Part shown: in pieces, positions 36,388 to 48,914 of the stretch
Layout: every line of letters starts with the position of its first letter
How positions within the stretch are numbered: position 1 is the first letter of the stretch
From: Adenanthera pavonina
Taxonomy: Eukaryota > Streptophyta > Magnoliopsida > Fabales > Fabaceae
Reading direction: 5' to 3'
Length of the DNA: 64,000 nt
Assembly (NCBI GenBank): GCA_026686845.1
Contig: JAIVEN010000015.1
Location: forward strand, 2,743,001 to 2,807,000
Program-made: the position numbers and the translations under genes
The notes under the pieces: generated by a model
The model's input: the letters and a program-made list of their open reading frames with translations, nothing else
The model's database searches: none
Told to the model about the DNA's origin: nothing

Positions 36388-37306
36388 TACTTTGAGTTTA
36401 TTAATCACCTAATAAGAGCAGGATTAATGGAACTAGCTAGCAGAGAAGCTAAATTCTACATTTTGGAGTGAGTTATATATCAAGTGTTTTGGTTGAGTAG
36501 AAGAGATTCAATCTTTTCCCAATTGATGCATGAGCTAGCTAAAGTCCAAACTAGTTGATAATATACCACATATCAGACGATTTATCACCAACAAAAAGAT
36601 ATACTACATTAGACATATTATATGTAAAACAAAAAAACAATCAAGTATTACAATTTGATCAGTTTGGTAATTCATTTGATGGTGGGTACTGTACATATCT
36701 ATTAATTTTGGCCTCAAGTACTATAAACTTCAATATATAATATCATCATTTTCTGACCAAGAATTTTGTCTTCGGTTTTAACTTTCAAACCACATGGTTT
36801 TGAAAGTAGTTCAAGGATGCATGCCAAAATTGTTTGTTAATAATCTAATGATATTTTGCCTTCTTATTCACCAGAATATTCATTATACGTTGGTAATCTT
36901 AACTTTTTTTAAAGATCATTTAGTGATTTTTGTAAAAGAATAATTATATACTTAAAATCAAAGATACTGCAGTGATTATAATGATATAAATCTTCAGAGT
37001 TCTAGAATTTCAAAAAAAAAAAGTAAAAGAAAAATCGGTTCAGATCAATTTAATCAATTTTGTTTAACTAATTAGTCAAATCAATTTTTAATCAATTATT
37101 TAATTAACCAAATCAAATAAAACACCAGATTTGAACATTATTGCATGTATGAATGGTACTTGCGTCATTTATCAAAAGCAATATTTATATTAAAAAATAC
37201 AAGGATACTGATTGTATTGACCATTTCAAAAGCACCAATTTAAAATCCTTATTCGTAGTTGTCCCCAAACATTAATTTCTCTCATGCAAGTTATCATTAA
37301 TTCTAC

Positions 37307-37315
37307 TATATATAG
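37307..37315 (+). promoter_or_regulatory. TATA box of the P450 gene
   Basis: TATATATAG lies 67 bases before the start codon at 37382, leaving room for a leader of roughly 35-45 bases. Further upstream at ~36780-36810 an inverted repeat centred on CCACATGG contains an E-box-type CACATG, a possible bHLH site (inferred). Confidence 0.6.
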
Positions 37316-37381
37316 ATGACCCTATCTTCTCTTATTTCATCAATAATATTCATATCAGTAAACTGATTGTAGCTTTTAATC

Positions 37382-40300
37382 ATGGCTTTCCAAGAGCTCT
37401 TCCTTCTCTTTCAAGAACAAATTGCTGCTTTTGCAATCATCATCGTCGTCATCTTCCTCTTCAATTCCCTCCTCAATCGTCACTTTCAGAGGAAGCTGCC
37501 ACCAGGTCCAAGGGGGTGGCCTCTTGTGGGTGCACTTCCATTATTGGGAGCCATGCCTCATGTCACCCTCGCAGAAATGGCTAAGAAATATGGACCCATC
37601 ATGTACCTCAAGATGGGGACCAAGAAGATGGTCGTGGCCTCGACCCCGGCCGCAGCTCGAGCCTTTCTCAAAGTCGTTGACCAGAACTTTGCTAATCGGC
37701 CGCCCAACGCTGGCGCCACCTATATTGCTTATAACTCGCAAGACATGGTGTTTGCTGAGTATGGACCAAAGTGGAGGCTCATGAGGAAGCTCAGTAACCT
37801 TAACCTTCTCGGTGGAAAGGCTATGGACGACTGGGCACAGGTAATTTTAGCTTTTATTTGCGCATATGTATTTTTTTAAGGCGCAACTTTTTCTTTTTTA
37901 ATATATATCTACTTTTGTTTTACCTCTAATATGAAAAAGAATCCAACTGCAATTAAAACTATATGTTTTCTGTACATTATATATAGTTTAAAAAATGAGT
38001 TGTATTTCTTTTATTATCAAATCATTTAATACTGGTAGCCACATTAGTTTTCATTTAATTTAGGTCGAGAAGTAGAGTAGAACCACAAAGATATTTAATC
38101 TCTACCAAGTATTTAATGCAAATTCATATCCGGGGCTTGGACTTAAACCACTGGTATATGAAGCACAGTCCTTTACGAACTAAGCCATGTTCAGAAAATG
38201 AGTTGTATTGGTCATTTTGGGTGAATTTTTATTAATTTTATTTTATATTAAATAATGATATTATATTTATGGCTGGACGTTATTGTTTATGTCAATCTTA
38301 TGCAGGTTCGAGCCGAAGAGCTGAGCCATATGGTCCAAGTAATACACCAGTCGAGCAAGGCGGGCGAGCCGGTCGTGGTGCCGGAGATGCTAGCCTACGT
38401 CATAGCGAACATGCTAGGGCAAGTGATTCTAAGCCGTCGTGTGTTCGAGACGAAGGGGTCGGAATCCAACGAGTTCAAGGATATGGTGGTGGAGCTGATG
38501 ACCACCGCCGGCTACTTCAACATTGGCGACTTCATACCGTTTCTGGCTTGGCTGGACCTTCAGGGCATCGAGCGAGGCATGAAGTTGCTGCACAACAGGT
38601 TCGATGCGTTGCTGACGAGGATGATTCAGGAACACGTGGCGTCCAGTGATAGGCGGAAGAATAAACCTGATTTCTTAGACATTATGTTGGCCCACCATGC
38701 AGACGATAACTCTGATGATGCAGAAAAACTTACGCTCACCAATGTGAAGGCTCTTCTTCTGGTACGTCTTGCAATCTCTCTCTATTTCTGGACGTGTATT
38801 GATGATGTCATTGTGTAGGTAAGTTCATTGAATGTTTTTGATGGACTCAATCACCATAATATTATCAAATAGTGTTTTAATGGATTAGTTGAAGCTGAAT
38901 GTGATTACTGGATATAAGGGGTTTTAATTTAAAACAAATCTTCTTTGTTTTTCTGATCCTTAAAAAATTTGGATATACAGAAGATCTATTCCAAGTTGAA
39001 ATGATTTTAAAATTAATCACGTTGAAAAGTAGTTAAAAATCGATAAAAATCAGTTATGAAATGATAAAAAAATATTTTTTGTTCTTTATGTAATTTTCTA
39101 CATATAATTAAAAATTATATATTAATTTAATTATAATCTATTTAACTGCAATCAAACCCATAGATCTCTTGAATTAATGAATTGGTGAATTAGACCCTAA
39201 TTTTGTTTGAAATATTTCTAAAATTGATTTCAATTGAAAATTGGTCAAAATAAATAAAATTATCTAATCCCGTGAGTTTAATTAGTAAAAAAAAACTAGG
39301 AATCAAGTTTTTGATTAGTTTGTTGGTCAAAAAACAAAAAAAAAAGTTTCGATGATTAGATTATTTTGGTTAGGGATTGAAAATAGAACATAAAAATTGA
39401 TGATATTTAATATTTAGGATGATACATAGCATTAGGCAGTATATAGAATCTATTTAACTGCAATCAGACCAATAAATATTGAATTAATGAATTGGTGAAT
39501 TAGACCCTAATTTTGTTTAAAATATTTCTAAAATTGATTTCAATTGAAAATTGGTCAAAAATAAATAAAATTATCAAATCCCGTAAGTTTAATTAGTAAA
39601 AAAAAACCAGGAATCAAGTTTTTGATTAGTTTGTTGGTCAAAAAATAAAAAAAAAGTCTCGATGATTAGATTAATTTAATAGTTATGATGACATTCAATA
39701 GTTAGGATGATATATAGCATTAGGAAGTATATATAACATACGTGTACGGAAGGTAATCCACATGTGTTTGACAAAAGAGCTAATTTTGTTAATGTTAACT
39801 AAATTAAATTTAGAGTTATATATATTTCACGTAATTAATGGAAAATTTCACAGAAAATATTAAGATTTGTACCAAATTTTTTTCCTCAATTGATAAAATC
39901 CGAAGTCACACTTCAAAAAATTTGGACTTCTCTTTATGCATGTATAATCTTTTTGGTAGTTAGGTTTCAGCAGTTTTTGGAAAAAAATTCTTTGTTTTTT
40001 TGTCCTGACATGTTAGCTAGCATGGGCATGAAGTTTCATCTTAAATATTTATTACGTATTAATTTTCTCTTATATGTGTAACAATGTTTAATGAATATGA
40101 CTTCCTAAATGTCACATGAAATAAGCTTAACCGAACTAACTAACCGATTTGTTGTTCATTGTCTAAATATGAGATGTAAATATCATACATATCATCATTG
40201 CCAATTAAACCAACCTTATATATATATATATATATATATTTTCTATTTGTGTATGGAGTAAATATAACTTGTCCTTACTGCTGCCGGAAAGTTCCTGATC

Positions 40301-41152
40301 ACATTAAAAAAAAAAATCAAAATTTTGTTACAGCACATTTTAAAAAGAATAGAAAATAAAAATGAGCTTTAAACCTTACTTATCATTACTCTCTCTCCCT
40401 CTCCATGTGTGAAAGCAACAAAATAAATATACAATTTGCCAACGAAGTGCTTGTTCTATGGAGTCTCAATATTTTAATCCAACCTCACATATACCTCCTT
40501 GTTACTGCAGAACCTTTTCGCAGCAGGCACAGACACATCCTCAAGCGTAATAGAGTGGGCACTTGCAGAGATGCTTAAAAACCCTAATATCATGAAGAAA
40601 GCACAACAAGAGATGGACGACATCATAGGCCATGAACGTCCTCTCCAAGAATCCGACCTCCCAAACCTCCCTTACCTCCAGGCAATAAGCAAGGAGGCCT
40701 TCCGGCTTCACCCTTCCACCCCTCTCAACCTCCCCCGGATCTCGTCGGAGCCGTGCCAGGTAGACGGCTACTTCATCCCCAAGAACACCAGTCTGAGCGT
40801 CAACATATGGGCGATAGGGCGAGACCCCGACGTGTGGGAGAAGCCATTGGAGTTCAAGCCAGAGAGATTTCTGAGTGAGAAGAATGCAAGAATGGAGCCT
40901 CGTGGGAACGACTTTGAGCTCATTCCTTTTGGAGCTGGAAGGAGGATATGTGTGGGGACGAGGTTAGGGATTTTGATGGTTCAGTTCATATTGGGGACTT
41001 TGGTGCATTCGTTTGATTGGAAGCTTCCAGAAGGAGTTTCAGAGCTGAACATGGAAGAGACCTTCGGACTTGCCTTGCAGAAAAAAATTCCTCTCACAGC
41101 TAGGGTTACCCCTAGGTTATCCCCTAGGGTTTATAATACTGCATCAAGTTAA
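37382..41152 (+). CDS. F3'5'H: Flavonoid 3',5'-hydroxylase, cytochrome P450 CYP75A type
   Basis: Exons 37382-37840, 38306-38761 and 40511-41152 join in phase 0 to 518 residues, within the family's usual length. An N-terminal membrane anchor (~12-32) and the hinge LPPGPRGWP place it on the ER face. The P450 signatures are intact: I-helix AAGTDTSS (309-316), ExxR at E367/R370, PERF at 422-425 and the heme loop FGAGRRICVG with C452. KLSNLNLLGGKAMDDWAQ and WLDLQGIERGMKLLHNRF are typical of the CYP75A branch. In substrate-recognition site 6 the sequence FGLALQ has Ala493 where F3'H enzymes have Thr, supporting 3',5'-hydroxylase rather than 3'-hydroxylase. Reaction: hydroxylation of naringenin or dihydrokaempferol B-rings toward delphinidin-type pigments. 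Intron 2 (1.75 kb) carries a tandem duplication. An F3'H activity cannot be excluded without an assay. Confidence 0.93.
39135..39745. repeat. Tandem duplication of about 310 bp in P450 intron 2
   Basis: AATCTATTTAACTGCAATCA starts units at 39135 and 39447. Both units run through TGAATTGGTGAATTAGACCC, CAATTGAAAATTGGTC and GGATGATA(C/T)ATAGCATTAGG in the same order with few differences. Confidence 0.85.
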
Positions 41153-41218
41153 ATATAGTCATAGAGTTCTGGAGTGGGTGTCTTTGTAAGGAGAGAGAAG
41201 CAGTATTAAGCATAGATA

Positions 41219-41224
41219 AATAAA
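41219..41224 (+). terminator. Possible polyadenylation signal of the P450 gene
   Basis: AATAAA lies 67 bases past the stop codon, in a T/A-rich context suitable for 3'-end formation. Confidence 0.4.
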
Positions 41225-41477
41225 TTATTTTAGAATTATAGTGAATAGTAGTATTTTTAGTTTAATTTGTCAATTTCTTTTTACAACAATTCAAAGGGTT
41301 CCATTACGTACCCTATAGATGAGGAGAAATAATAATAATAATTATAATTAAAATAACAAAGTTTTATGTATGTTTTGACATGAATTTATCCAAGTCAAAT
41401 CAATGTATTATAAAAATCTAAATCATCTGCTATTATTCATTTCTTATTTATTATTATTTTAATATAATATTAATATA

Positions 41478-41845
41478 CAATAATAATAATATTAGCCTTA
41501 TCCCACTATGTGAGATTAACTATATGAATCATATAACACCATTGGACTCTATAAAAAATCATCTCTTCAGATCAAGAGATCCCATCTTATAATCTCCTCT
41601 AGTATCCATTTTGATCTCCTTCTATGCCTTTTAATATTGCTAAAAGCCATTTAATCAATTATCCCCACTGGTTCCTCTAGTTCTCTTATTTGTATATGTC
41701 TAAACTACTTTAAACGATTTTTCATCATTTTCTCTCTGATAGCTATTACTCTAACTTTTTCTTACATACAATCATTTCTTATCTTATTTATTATTGTATG
41801 GCTACACATCCAGCTTAACATTTTCATTTTCATTTTCAGTTCTAC
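41478..41845 (-). mobile_element. 3' fragment of an RTE-clade LINE
   Basis: It resembles 19080-19440 in the same orientation, starting with an ATT/GTT-type tail, CTTATCCCACTATGTG, then TTAAACGATTTTTCA and GGCTACACATCCA. It is more diverged than the copy at 19075-21288, so it is probably an older insertion. It sits about 330 bases past the P450 stop. Confidence 0.8.
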
Positions 41846-42723
41846 CAAAGTGATTATTTTTTTTATCTATAAGATTGAATTTAAAATCTTATTTAAAAGA
41901 CATTGACTCTTTTACCTCTCAACCAAACCATTTATATTTATTCTATTCCTTTTGAAAAAGAAATTGATTGTCCAAATTTTACTAGATATGTAAATGAGAT
42001 AGGAAGGTAAATATATAAACAAATGAAAATCTTTGAAGAACATTCAACCTATAATAAAGATAAATAATTAAATCAAACCAATAATAGTATATAGTATACG
42101 TAAATATTTCTTATACATTTTTTTAACTCATATCTGACATTGTTAAATATTCATTTACAGCAACCGAATTGATTCACCTATCATTTAATGTGCAGATCGG
42201 ATTTGCTCAAGAATTTTTCTGACATTCTCATTCTCATTCCTAAGGGAGAAACAACAATAACAACATGGGAGATCTTACAATAATTCACAGAAATTACCAA
42301 AGAAAAGACCAACCAACCACAGACAAACAAACATTCTGGCAAATTTTCTCGTTCTTTTCTTTTCCCCCAAGATTGTTGTTGTTGTCTATTTCAATTCCTT
42401 CGTGCCAACCCCATAGTGATTTGTTTTGTTCTTCTCATCGTCTTCACAAACTCCTTCCCTTATATCTCTCTTCTTCTAAATACCAAGAGAGATATATAAT
42501 ACAAATGAATGAATGAAAAATGTCAAAGATCGTTCTTTCAGACGTCACTTCTTTCACAAAATTCTCTCTATCTTCAAAAGAACTATTTCAGTAATGATAA
42601 TTTGGACGGCGATGATGACGACGATGGCGATGATGATGAATTGATGATCCTTTCTTGCCAAAGCTTCCCTCAATGGAAGTCTCTCCCCACTAAAACAATA
42701 TAAAATATACGTAGAAATGTAGA

Positions 42724-45700
42724 TCAAACATTAAATGATTCACGCCTCTTCTTGCAGGTTGCAACTTCTGGATTTCCTTTTCGCATCATTGCTACAAACT
42801 CATCATAATCTATCCTTCCATCCTGTACACATATATATAGGAATTAATTTCCACCTTACTCTAAAATTAATATTGGAATAAATTGGGGTGAGTTTTCGTT
42901 TATTTGAAAGTATGTTTCATCACTTGCACACCTAGAATAGTTTTACAATCTTAAAGGGCTACATGATGCATATGTATAGGTATACGAATTGAGTATGATT
43001 TAATACATTTGGATATAACAAATTTCAAAATTTTATGATATCAGTACTAGAGATATTCATATCTGATTATATATATCCAACAAATTAATACAAGAAAAAT
43101 GAACAATATTTAAGAAAAATTTGAATCTTAAACAAGTATTTCAAAAGTAATATAAATGTATTCATAACAAATAACCAAAGCATTAAGCTTTTTGTAAGTT
43201 CTTGAGTTGACTTAGAATATTTTGGAGAAAAAGAAACTAATAATATAGATGGTAGAATATGTTACACACACATATATCATGAAGTAGAGTATATGTATTG
43301 GATCAAATATGTTCCCAATATGGCATATTTACTTTTGTTGAAGTATTTGCACAACATAGGCTATATCTAAGATTTTAGACAACATTTTAAAGTTAAAAAG
43401 TACTCATAAAATTCTAGACTTATGGAGAATGTAAAAAATAGACTTTTGACAAAGGAATGTTCCATGGTTTAAACTAATATTCACTAGATTATTTGTTTTA
43501 TCTCGGATGATCGATAATTTATACAGAATCCTTTAAGTTATAACCAAACAAAAGTCAACGACGATTAAATAACACACTATATAAAACACTAAAATGCAAA
43601 TTAGTTTTGGATCAAATGACAGATAAGCAGTAAAGTTTTATGTGTGTGATTGAGTATGTATTACATGAAGGACTTACATTATCTGTGTCAATTTCTGAAA
43701 TGATTTCTTTGATGTCCCTGCCATCATGCATGTTGAAGTCGTTGAGAGCTTGTTCTAGTTCTTCAATGGTAATGAACCTGATTCATGACATCATAATAAT
43801 TTTCAATTAATGAGAACCTTAACTTGCTTTTGGACATGAATTAGTAGAGCTTGTAATTTAATAAAACTCTAATAAGTCGCACTATTCTCAAGTTATGAAC
43901 AATGCTATTTGCTTTTGAGCTCCAAGCTATTCACGGGAACCAATCTAGTTTAATGAATGATATTAGTTTTGCAAATTTTACCCGCTGTTGTCTTTATCAA
44001 AGTATTGGAAGGCAGTGTAGAGATGTTCTTCCCTGTTCATTCGGTTCAACTGCATTGTTGCTGTGATGAACTCGTCATAATCTATGGTTCCATTGCCATC
44101 TGCATCTGCCTGTGTATTTGCACAACAAACAGACATTCATTCAATGTTAAAAAACAAAATGGAGGTTTATATAATTTCAAGAAACTCAAAGGAGGCCTGT
44201 GTAATTTAGTGAAGCTCAAGGGAAGTTAGGGTAATTAACTTCATGAAAAATAAAAAGAGAAAATAACTTACGGCTTCCATTAATTGCTTGACTTCTTGCT
44301 CAGAAAGTTTGGTTCCTTGTTTGGCAAGGCCTAGCTTGAGCTCTTCTATTGTAATGGTTCCACTGCCATCTGTATCCATGTTCTTGAACATTTCCTTCAA
44401 TCCTATTATTTCTTCTTCTGACAGGCACCCAGCAATCACCTAGTCATATATATGTAAATTTTCAATCTCCAAGTTAATTTCTTTATTCACACATGCATTT
44501 TCATGTATATATGAATAAATTAACAAATAAGCGTGTTAATTAATGGATAAAGTTAATTAGGGCCAGAAAATGTTGAAATAGTAATAAGAATAAATATGTA
44601 TAATACCCTTAGGGCAGCTTTCTTGAATTGGTTCATGGCTCTGAACTGTTTCAATCTATTGAGCACAGCATTGTCAAGAGGAGTATCAGGTGCTTCTCCA
44701 TCCTCCTTAATCCATGGATGATCTGTTCAACAAATTAAACCACTTCAGTGAAACCCAAAATCTGATCTGTTTCCTTTATTATTGTCACATGATCATTTCA
44801 AATTCTGAATCAAATTGAAGGCAAAAGCAAGCAGTTCATATATAATTAATTAAACTCACTTAGAACTTGGTAGGCTGTGAGCCTGGCCTTGGGATCTGAA
44901 TTCAACATTTTCTTTACCAGATCTTTGGCTGATGGTGATATTGATGGCCATGGATCCGTTGAAAAATCAACGTAGCCTCTTAGGATGGCGGTGAAGATGC
45001 CCTGCTCAGATTCTGTCATAACATAACCCATTTCAGAGCAATTTGTTATTGTATTATATATCTCCTTTAAATTCCCAAATACACAAACATAGTAATTTGT
45101 TCTTGGTCCTTTTTATCTTTCGTGGGAAAAAAAGGAGAAATTTAATTTTAATATAGCCCCTATCATCTTATTTTTGTGAATATATATTTTATTAAATCTG
45201 TGATTAATCTTATTTCATTATCTATTCTTTTGGTCTCTTCTTTTAGCATAAATAAATCATATAAATTACCAAGATAATATATAGTTAACTACATATCAAC
45301 AAAATTTAATGGAATATAAAATCAAATTTTAATAGTAAGAACTAAATTATAAATTTTTAAATTATAGGGATCAAATTAAAAATGAAATTAAATTATAAGA
45401 TCCAAAGTGTAATTTTTATTATAAGATCAGAAGGCAAATATGTTGTTCCACCTAGGAAATCCAGTCCAATACTTTTGATATCCCCATAGTTGAATTTGTT
45501 AACTAATCCAACTTTTCTTGATCTAATTATTTTTAAGATTAAATTACTTATGTAGAGTTTTGTTCAAGTTTCCTAAGATTGGAATCTCCTAAAGTTGTAG
45601 CCTTGTAGGTGATATTTTTATACAATTTTAAATTTTTAAATATTGACATAATTAGTCATTATTTAAAGTGATATCATACCATACAAACATGAGTGAAATT

Positions 45701-47353
45701 TTAGATCAAGTGGCTTGGGTAAATTATCAATTTGAATAATTATGCATATTTAAAAATATTAGAGAAATTCAAAACTAAATAGTAGGAGACAATTAAAAAT
45801 TAAGTGTAGAAATTTAATTTCTTAAAAAAAATAAATCATAAACAAACAAAAAATTAGGAGTCTTTGACTTGGTAAGTAGCCACTGTCTTTATCCATCTCC
45901 TTAATATACGTAATAGTTAGAGAGAGTTAACCATTTTTTTTGCCATGAGTTTTTAAGCATTAATTTATGCTATTTAAGTTTTAATAGTTGGAAAGAGAGA
46001 AAATATAAACCTGCCCAGAATGGAGGAACACCACACAGAAGAATGTAGAGCATGACACCAATACTCCATATATCAACTTCTGGCCCATATTTCCTCTTCA
46101 ATACCTCTGGAGCTATATAATATGCACTCCCAACAATCTCTTTAAATTGCTCTCCTGTAAAATTAATGTCACCAAAAAAAAAACGCAATGGAATAATTGT
46201 TCATGTACACTTAAAAAAAATTCTTATCTCATTTAATACTATCAACTAATCATATAGTACTAGATCTTAAATAGAAAGCTTTAACTCAACATGATTTTTT
46301 TTACTTATAAAACTCAAATTTAAGATTTAAGATTTTGTTTAAAACATATCAAACCTCTTCTACTGATCCGACGAGTAATACTGTTGGTTTTGAAGAATGA
46401 AACTGTAGTATTAAGCTTACTCCGAAAATTTAGTTCACACATTTTCTTTTCCAACGTAGAAACAATAGAAACAAACGTTACCTATTCCTTTTATTATTTT
46501 CTTCTATAAATCAAGATAGATGCATGATTGGTTTCTCTTTTCCTTTTGTGTTATAAAACCTAAAAATCTGATGATCATGAAACTAGCAAGAACACTAACA
46601 ATTCAAAAGCGAAGGCCAGAGAGAAAAACCTTCTTTGAAGAAAACGGATAAACCGAAATCGGTGGCCTTGAGAGGCGAATTCTCGTCCTTATTCAAGAGC
46701 AGGAAATTCTCCGGCTTGAGATCTCTGTGAATGACCCCCATGGAATGGCACGTATAAACGATCTGAACTATCGTCCTCATCAACGACGCCGCCGCACGCT
46801 CCGTGTAGTGACCCCTCTCTATGATCCGATCGAACAGTTCTCCTCCGGCGCATAGCTCCATCACCAGATGAACCGAATGCTTATCTTCGTACGCACCCTT
46901 CAGCTCCACCACGTTCGGTTGTCCAGCCAAATGGTACATGATCTGAACCTCCCTCCTCACGTCCTCGATGTCCTCCTTGTTCGACAGCTTCCTCTTCGCG
47001 ATCGTCTTGCACGCGTACTGTTGCCCCGTCGCTTTGTGCGTGCACAAATGCGTCACTCCGAATTGTCCTCTTCCCAGCTCCTTTCCTATGGTGTATGTGG
47101 CCTTCACGTCCTCCATGGGCCGCTGGAGCACCGGGCCTATCGGGCCGGTTTTCCCGGCCTTGGTCGGAGGGGGATTTGGGGTGGGGGATTTTTTCGCGGA
47201 AGGCTGGCCGTTGCCGCCACCACCTCCTCCTCCTCCGGAATTATTAGCGCTGCCTCCTTGGGAGTTGGTGTTCATGGATCCTCCCTTGGCGACGTCGCGG
47301 GTGGTTTCAGCCGGGGCCTCGGAGTCGTTGCTCTGAGAGCAACAGTTGCCCAT
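42724..47353 (-). CDS. CPK: Calcium-dependent protein kinase, CPK17/34 type
   Basis: Eight exons: 47353-46630, 46154-46011, 45012-44860, 44722-44607, 44439-44272, 44109-43982, 43777-43678 and 42822-42724. They splice to 543 residues. Several internal exon lengths (144, 153, 116, 168 and 100) are those usual in plant CDPKs. The start MGNCC gives Gly2 for myristoylation and Cys4/Cys5 for palmitoylation, so I prefer it to the in-frame extension upstream. A Gly/Pro-rich variable region with eight glycines (40-47) precedes the kinase: GRGQFG at 94-99, Lys116, HRD Asp211, DFG 232-234. The autoinhibitory junction and four canonical EF-hands follow (401-412, 437-448, 473-484, 508-519). Role: Ser/Thr phosphorylation in response to calcium at membranes. 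The nearest Arabidopsis relatives are the pollen-tube kinases CPK17/CPK34 (from memory). The region 42250-42720 is probably its 3' leader-out sequence and contains a GATGAC-rich run. Confidence 0.96.
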
Positions 47354-48914
47354 GGTGGGGAGGGAGAGACGAGAGGAGGGTGAGAAACCAGGAGGAGAAA
47401 TGTTATAGGGTGGAAAAGAAATGGCCCTAATTAAGGTTTGGCAGTAATATTGATAGGTTAGAGGGTTGGTAAAGACAGTGTGTGTTTGGACAATTGTACA
47501 AAAGAAACAACAGAGAAAAAAAAAAGTAACGAAAAAAAAGTAATTTCTTTTTATAAAATTGGATAAAAAGAAGTCCAAGTGTGTGAAAAATGAGAGTGTA
47601 CAGCTGGGAGTGTGTATGGAATTAGGAAGAAGGTATACTAATAATAGTGAGAGAGATTTTAGGAGGGGGAGAGGGTGGCCATTGAAAGGGTCTTTGTCGT
47701 GTCTTTTACGTGGGAAGGTTAGGGTTTTATAGAGACAAGGGTGAAGAGGATTTTTCGGATAAAAAAATTAATTAGAAGAGAGTTTGATGTGATAAGGTTA
47801 TCATTCATAAATAAGAGATTCAAGTCGTTACTTGTTATGTAAGTGCTGGTTTTCTTCTTAATAGAAAAATGAGCACTCTCAAACTCTTTACCAGTATGCA
47901 TGCATGCATGCTGCTTATTCAGCAACAAAAATTACTCTCGTGTTTGCGTTTTAGATATATAGCTACTTATTGATAAAATTTTGCTGCCCTCATTGCCATA
48001 TTTAATTTAATTAGAATTAATCAAAATCCAATATATTTATCTTTTCTTGCGGTCTTATCCAGATAGTTAGAGATATAGATATATAGAAATCTCTTCAGTT
48101 CTAAAATTTGAGCTTATACGAGAAAAATTTTACCCGAGTACATGTACTTTGCGTCATTCGGTAACAATTGGAAAGGACAGGAGAGACAACAAAAAGTTCT
48201 TTACAATAATCATGGTAGCAATATCATGTCAAAATTGTATCGGCTCAAATTTTTCCTCGGTCAATTGTGCACATAATTTAGCGAATCTATTCCATTGCTA
48301 TCAACGTGACATTGATGAAACTTCCACTTCAATTTTCTTTTCCTTTTTGGGCGCTCAAGCTCTCATAGATTTATTTCTTGGAAATTTCACCCAAAACAAA
48401 GTTACATTAGAAATAACAATTCCAGACCAACCCCAAGGAACTTCGAGCCCTGCCGGAAAATAGGAGTACTTTCCCTCCTTCCCACTTTTCTTCTAAAAAA
48501 AAAAGAAATAACAATTCCATGACATTAACATCAAATTCCCTAGCTTTGTGGAGAATATACATACACAAGAGTTGAAACATTGGCTCTTTGCACAATCAGC
48601 TAAAATACAAATGTGTGTGTGTGTGTTTAAAAATGTTTTGACTTCAACAAATGCATCAATAGGACCAGATAATGAGAATAAACATTGTAGAAGATATGAA
48701 AGTTACAGCCTCATGCTCCAATCCTATAATTGGAATTTGGACAGTCAACTACTTGCCTCACAAGTTACTGTTTGAAATCCCAAAAATGATCTCACCCAAC
48801 AAAATCTTATTATACAGGAACATGAAATATAATGTGCATAAAAGCTGGTAAGAAAGAGGTGGAGGGGGAGGGGAGAACTAACGAATGAAAACCTTGAAGG
48901 CAGGAGAAAGTAAA
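47354..48914. other. Intergenic region upstream of the kinase and downstream of the rhodanese gene
   Basis: The first ~350 bases are probably the kinase 5' leader and core promoter. The remainder has scattered frames (for example 48149-48463) without family resemblance and no repeat ends that I could pair. Confidence 0.5.
47725..47733 (-). promoter_or_regulatory. Possible TATA box of the kinase gene
   Basis: On the minus strand CTATAAAAC lies about 370 bases before the MGNCC start codon, which would imply a leader of roughly 340 bases. No other element was identified. Confidence 0.4.

Noticed and set aside
46868..47383. Long frames on the plus strand opposite kinase exon 1
   Set aside because: They are antisense shadows of a GC-rich coding exon; splicing and domain evidence support the minus-strand kinase.
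48149..48463. 104-codon plus-strand frame between kinase and rhodanese genes
   Set aside because: No domain, no splice context and no homologue recalled; the position fits a promoter or untranslated region.
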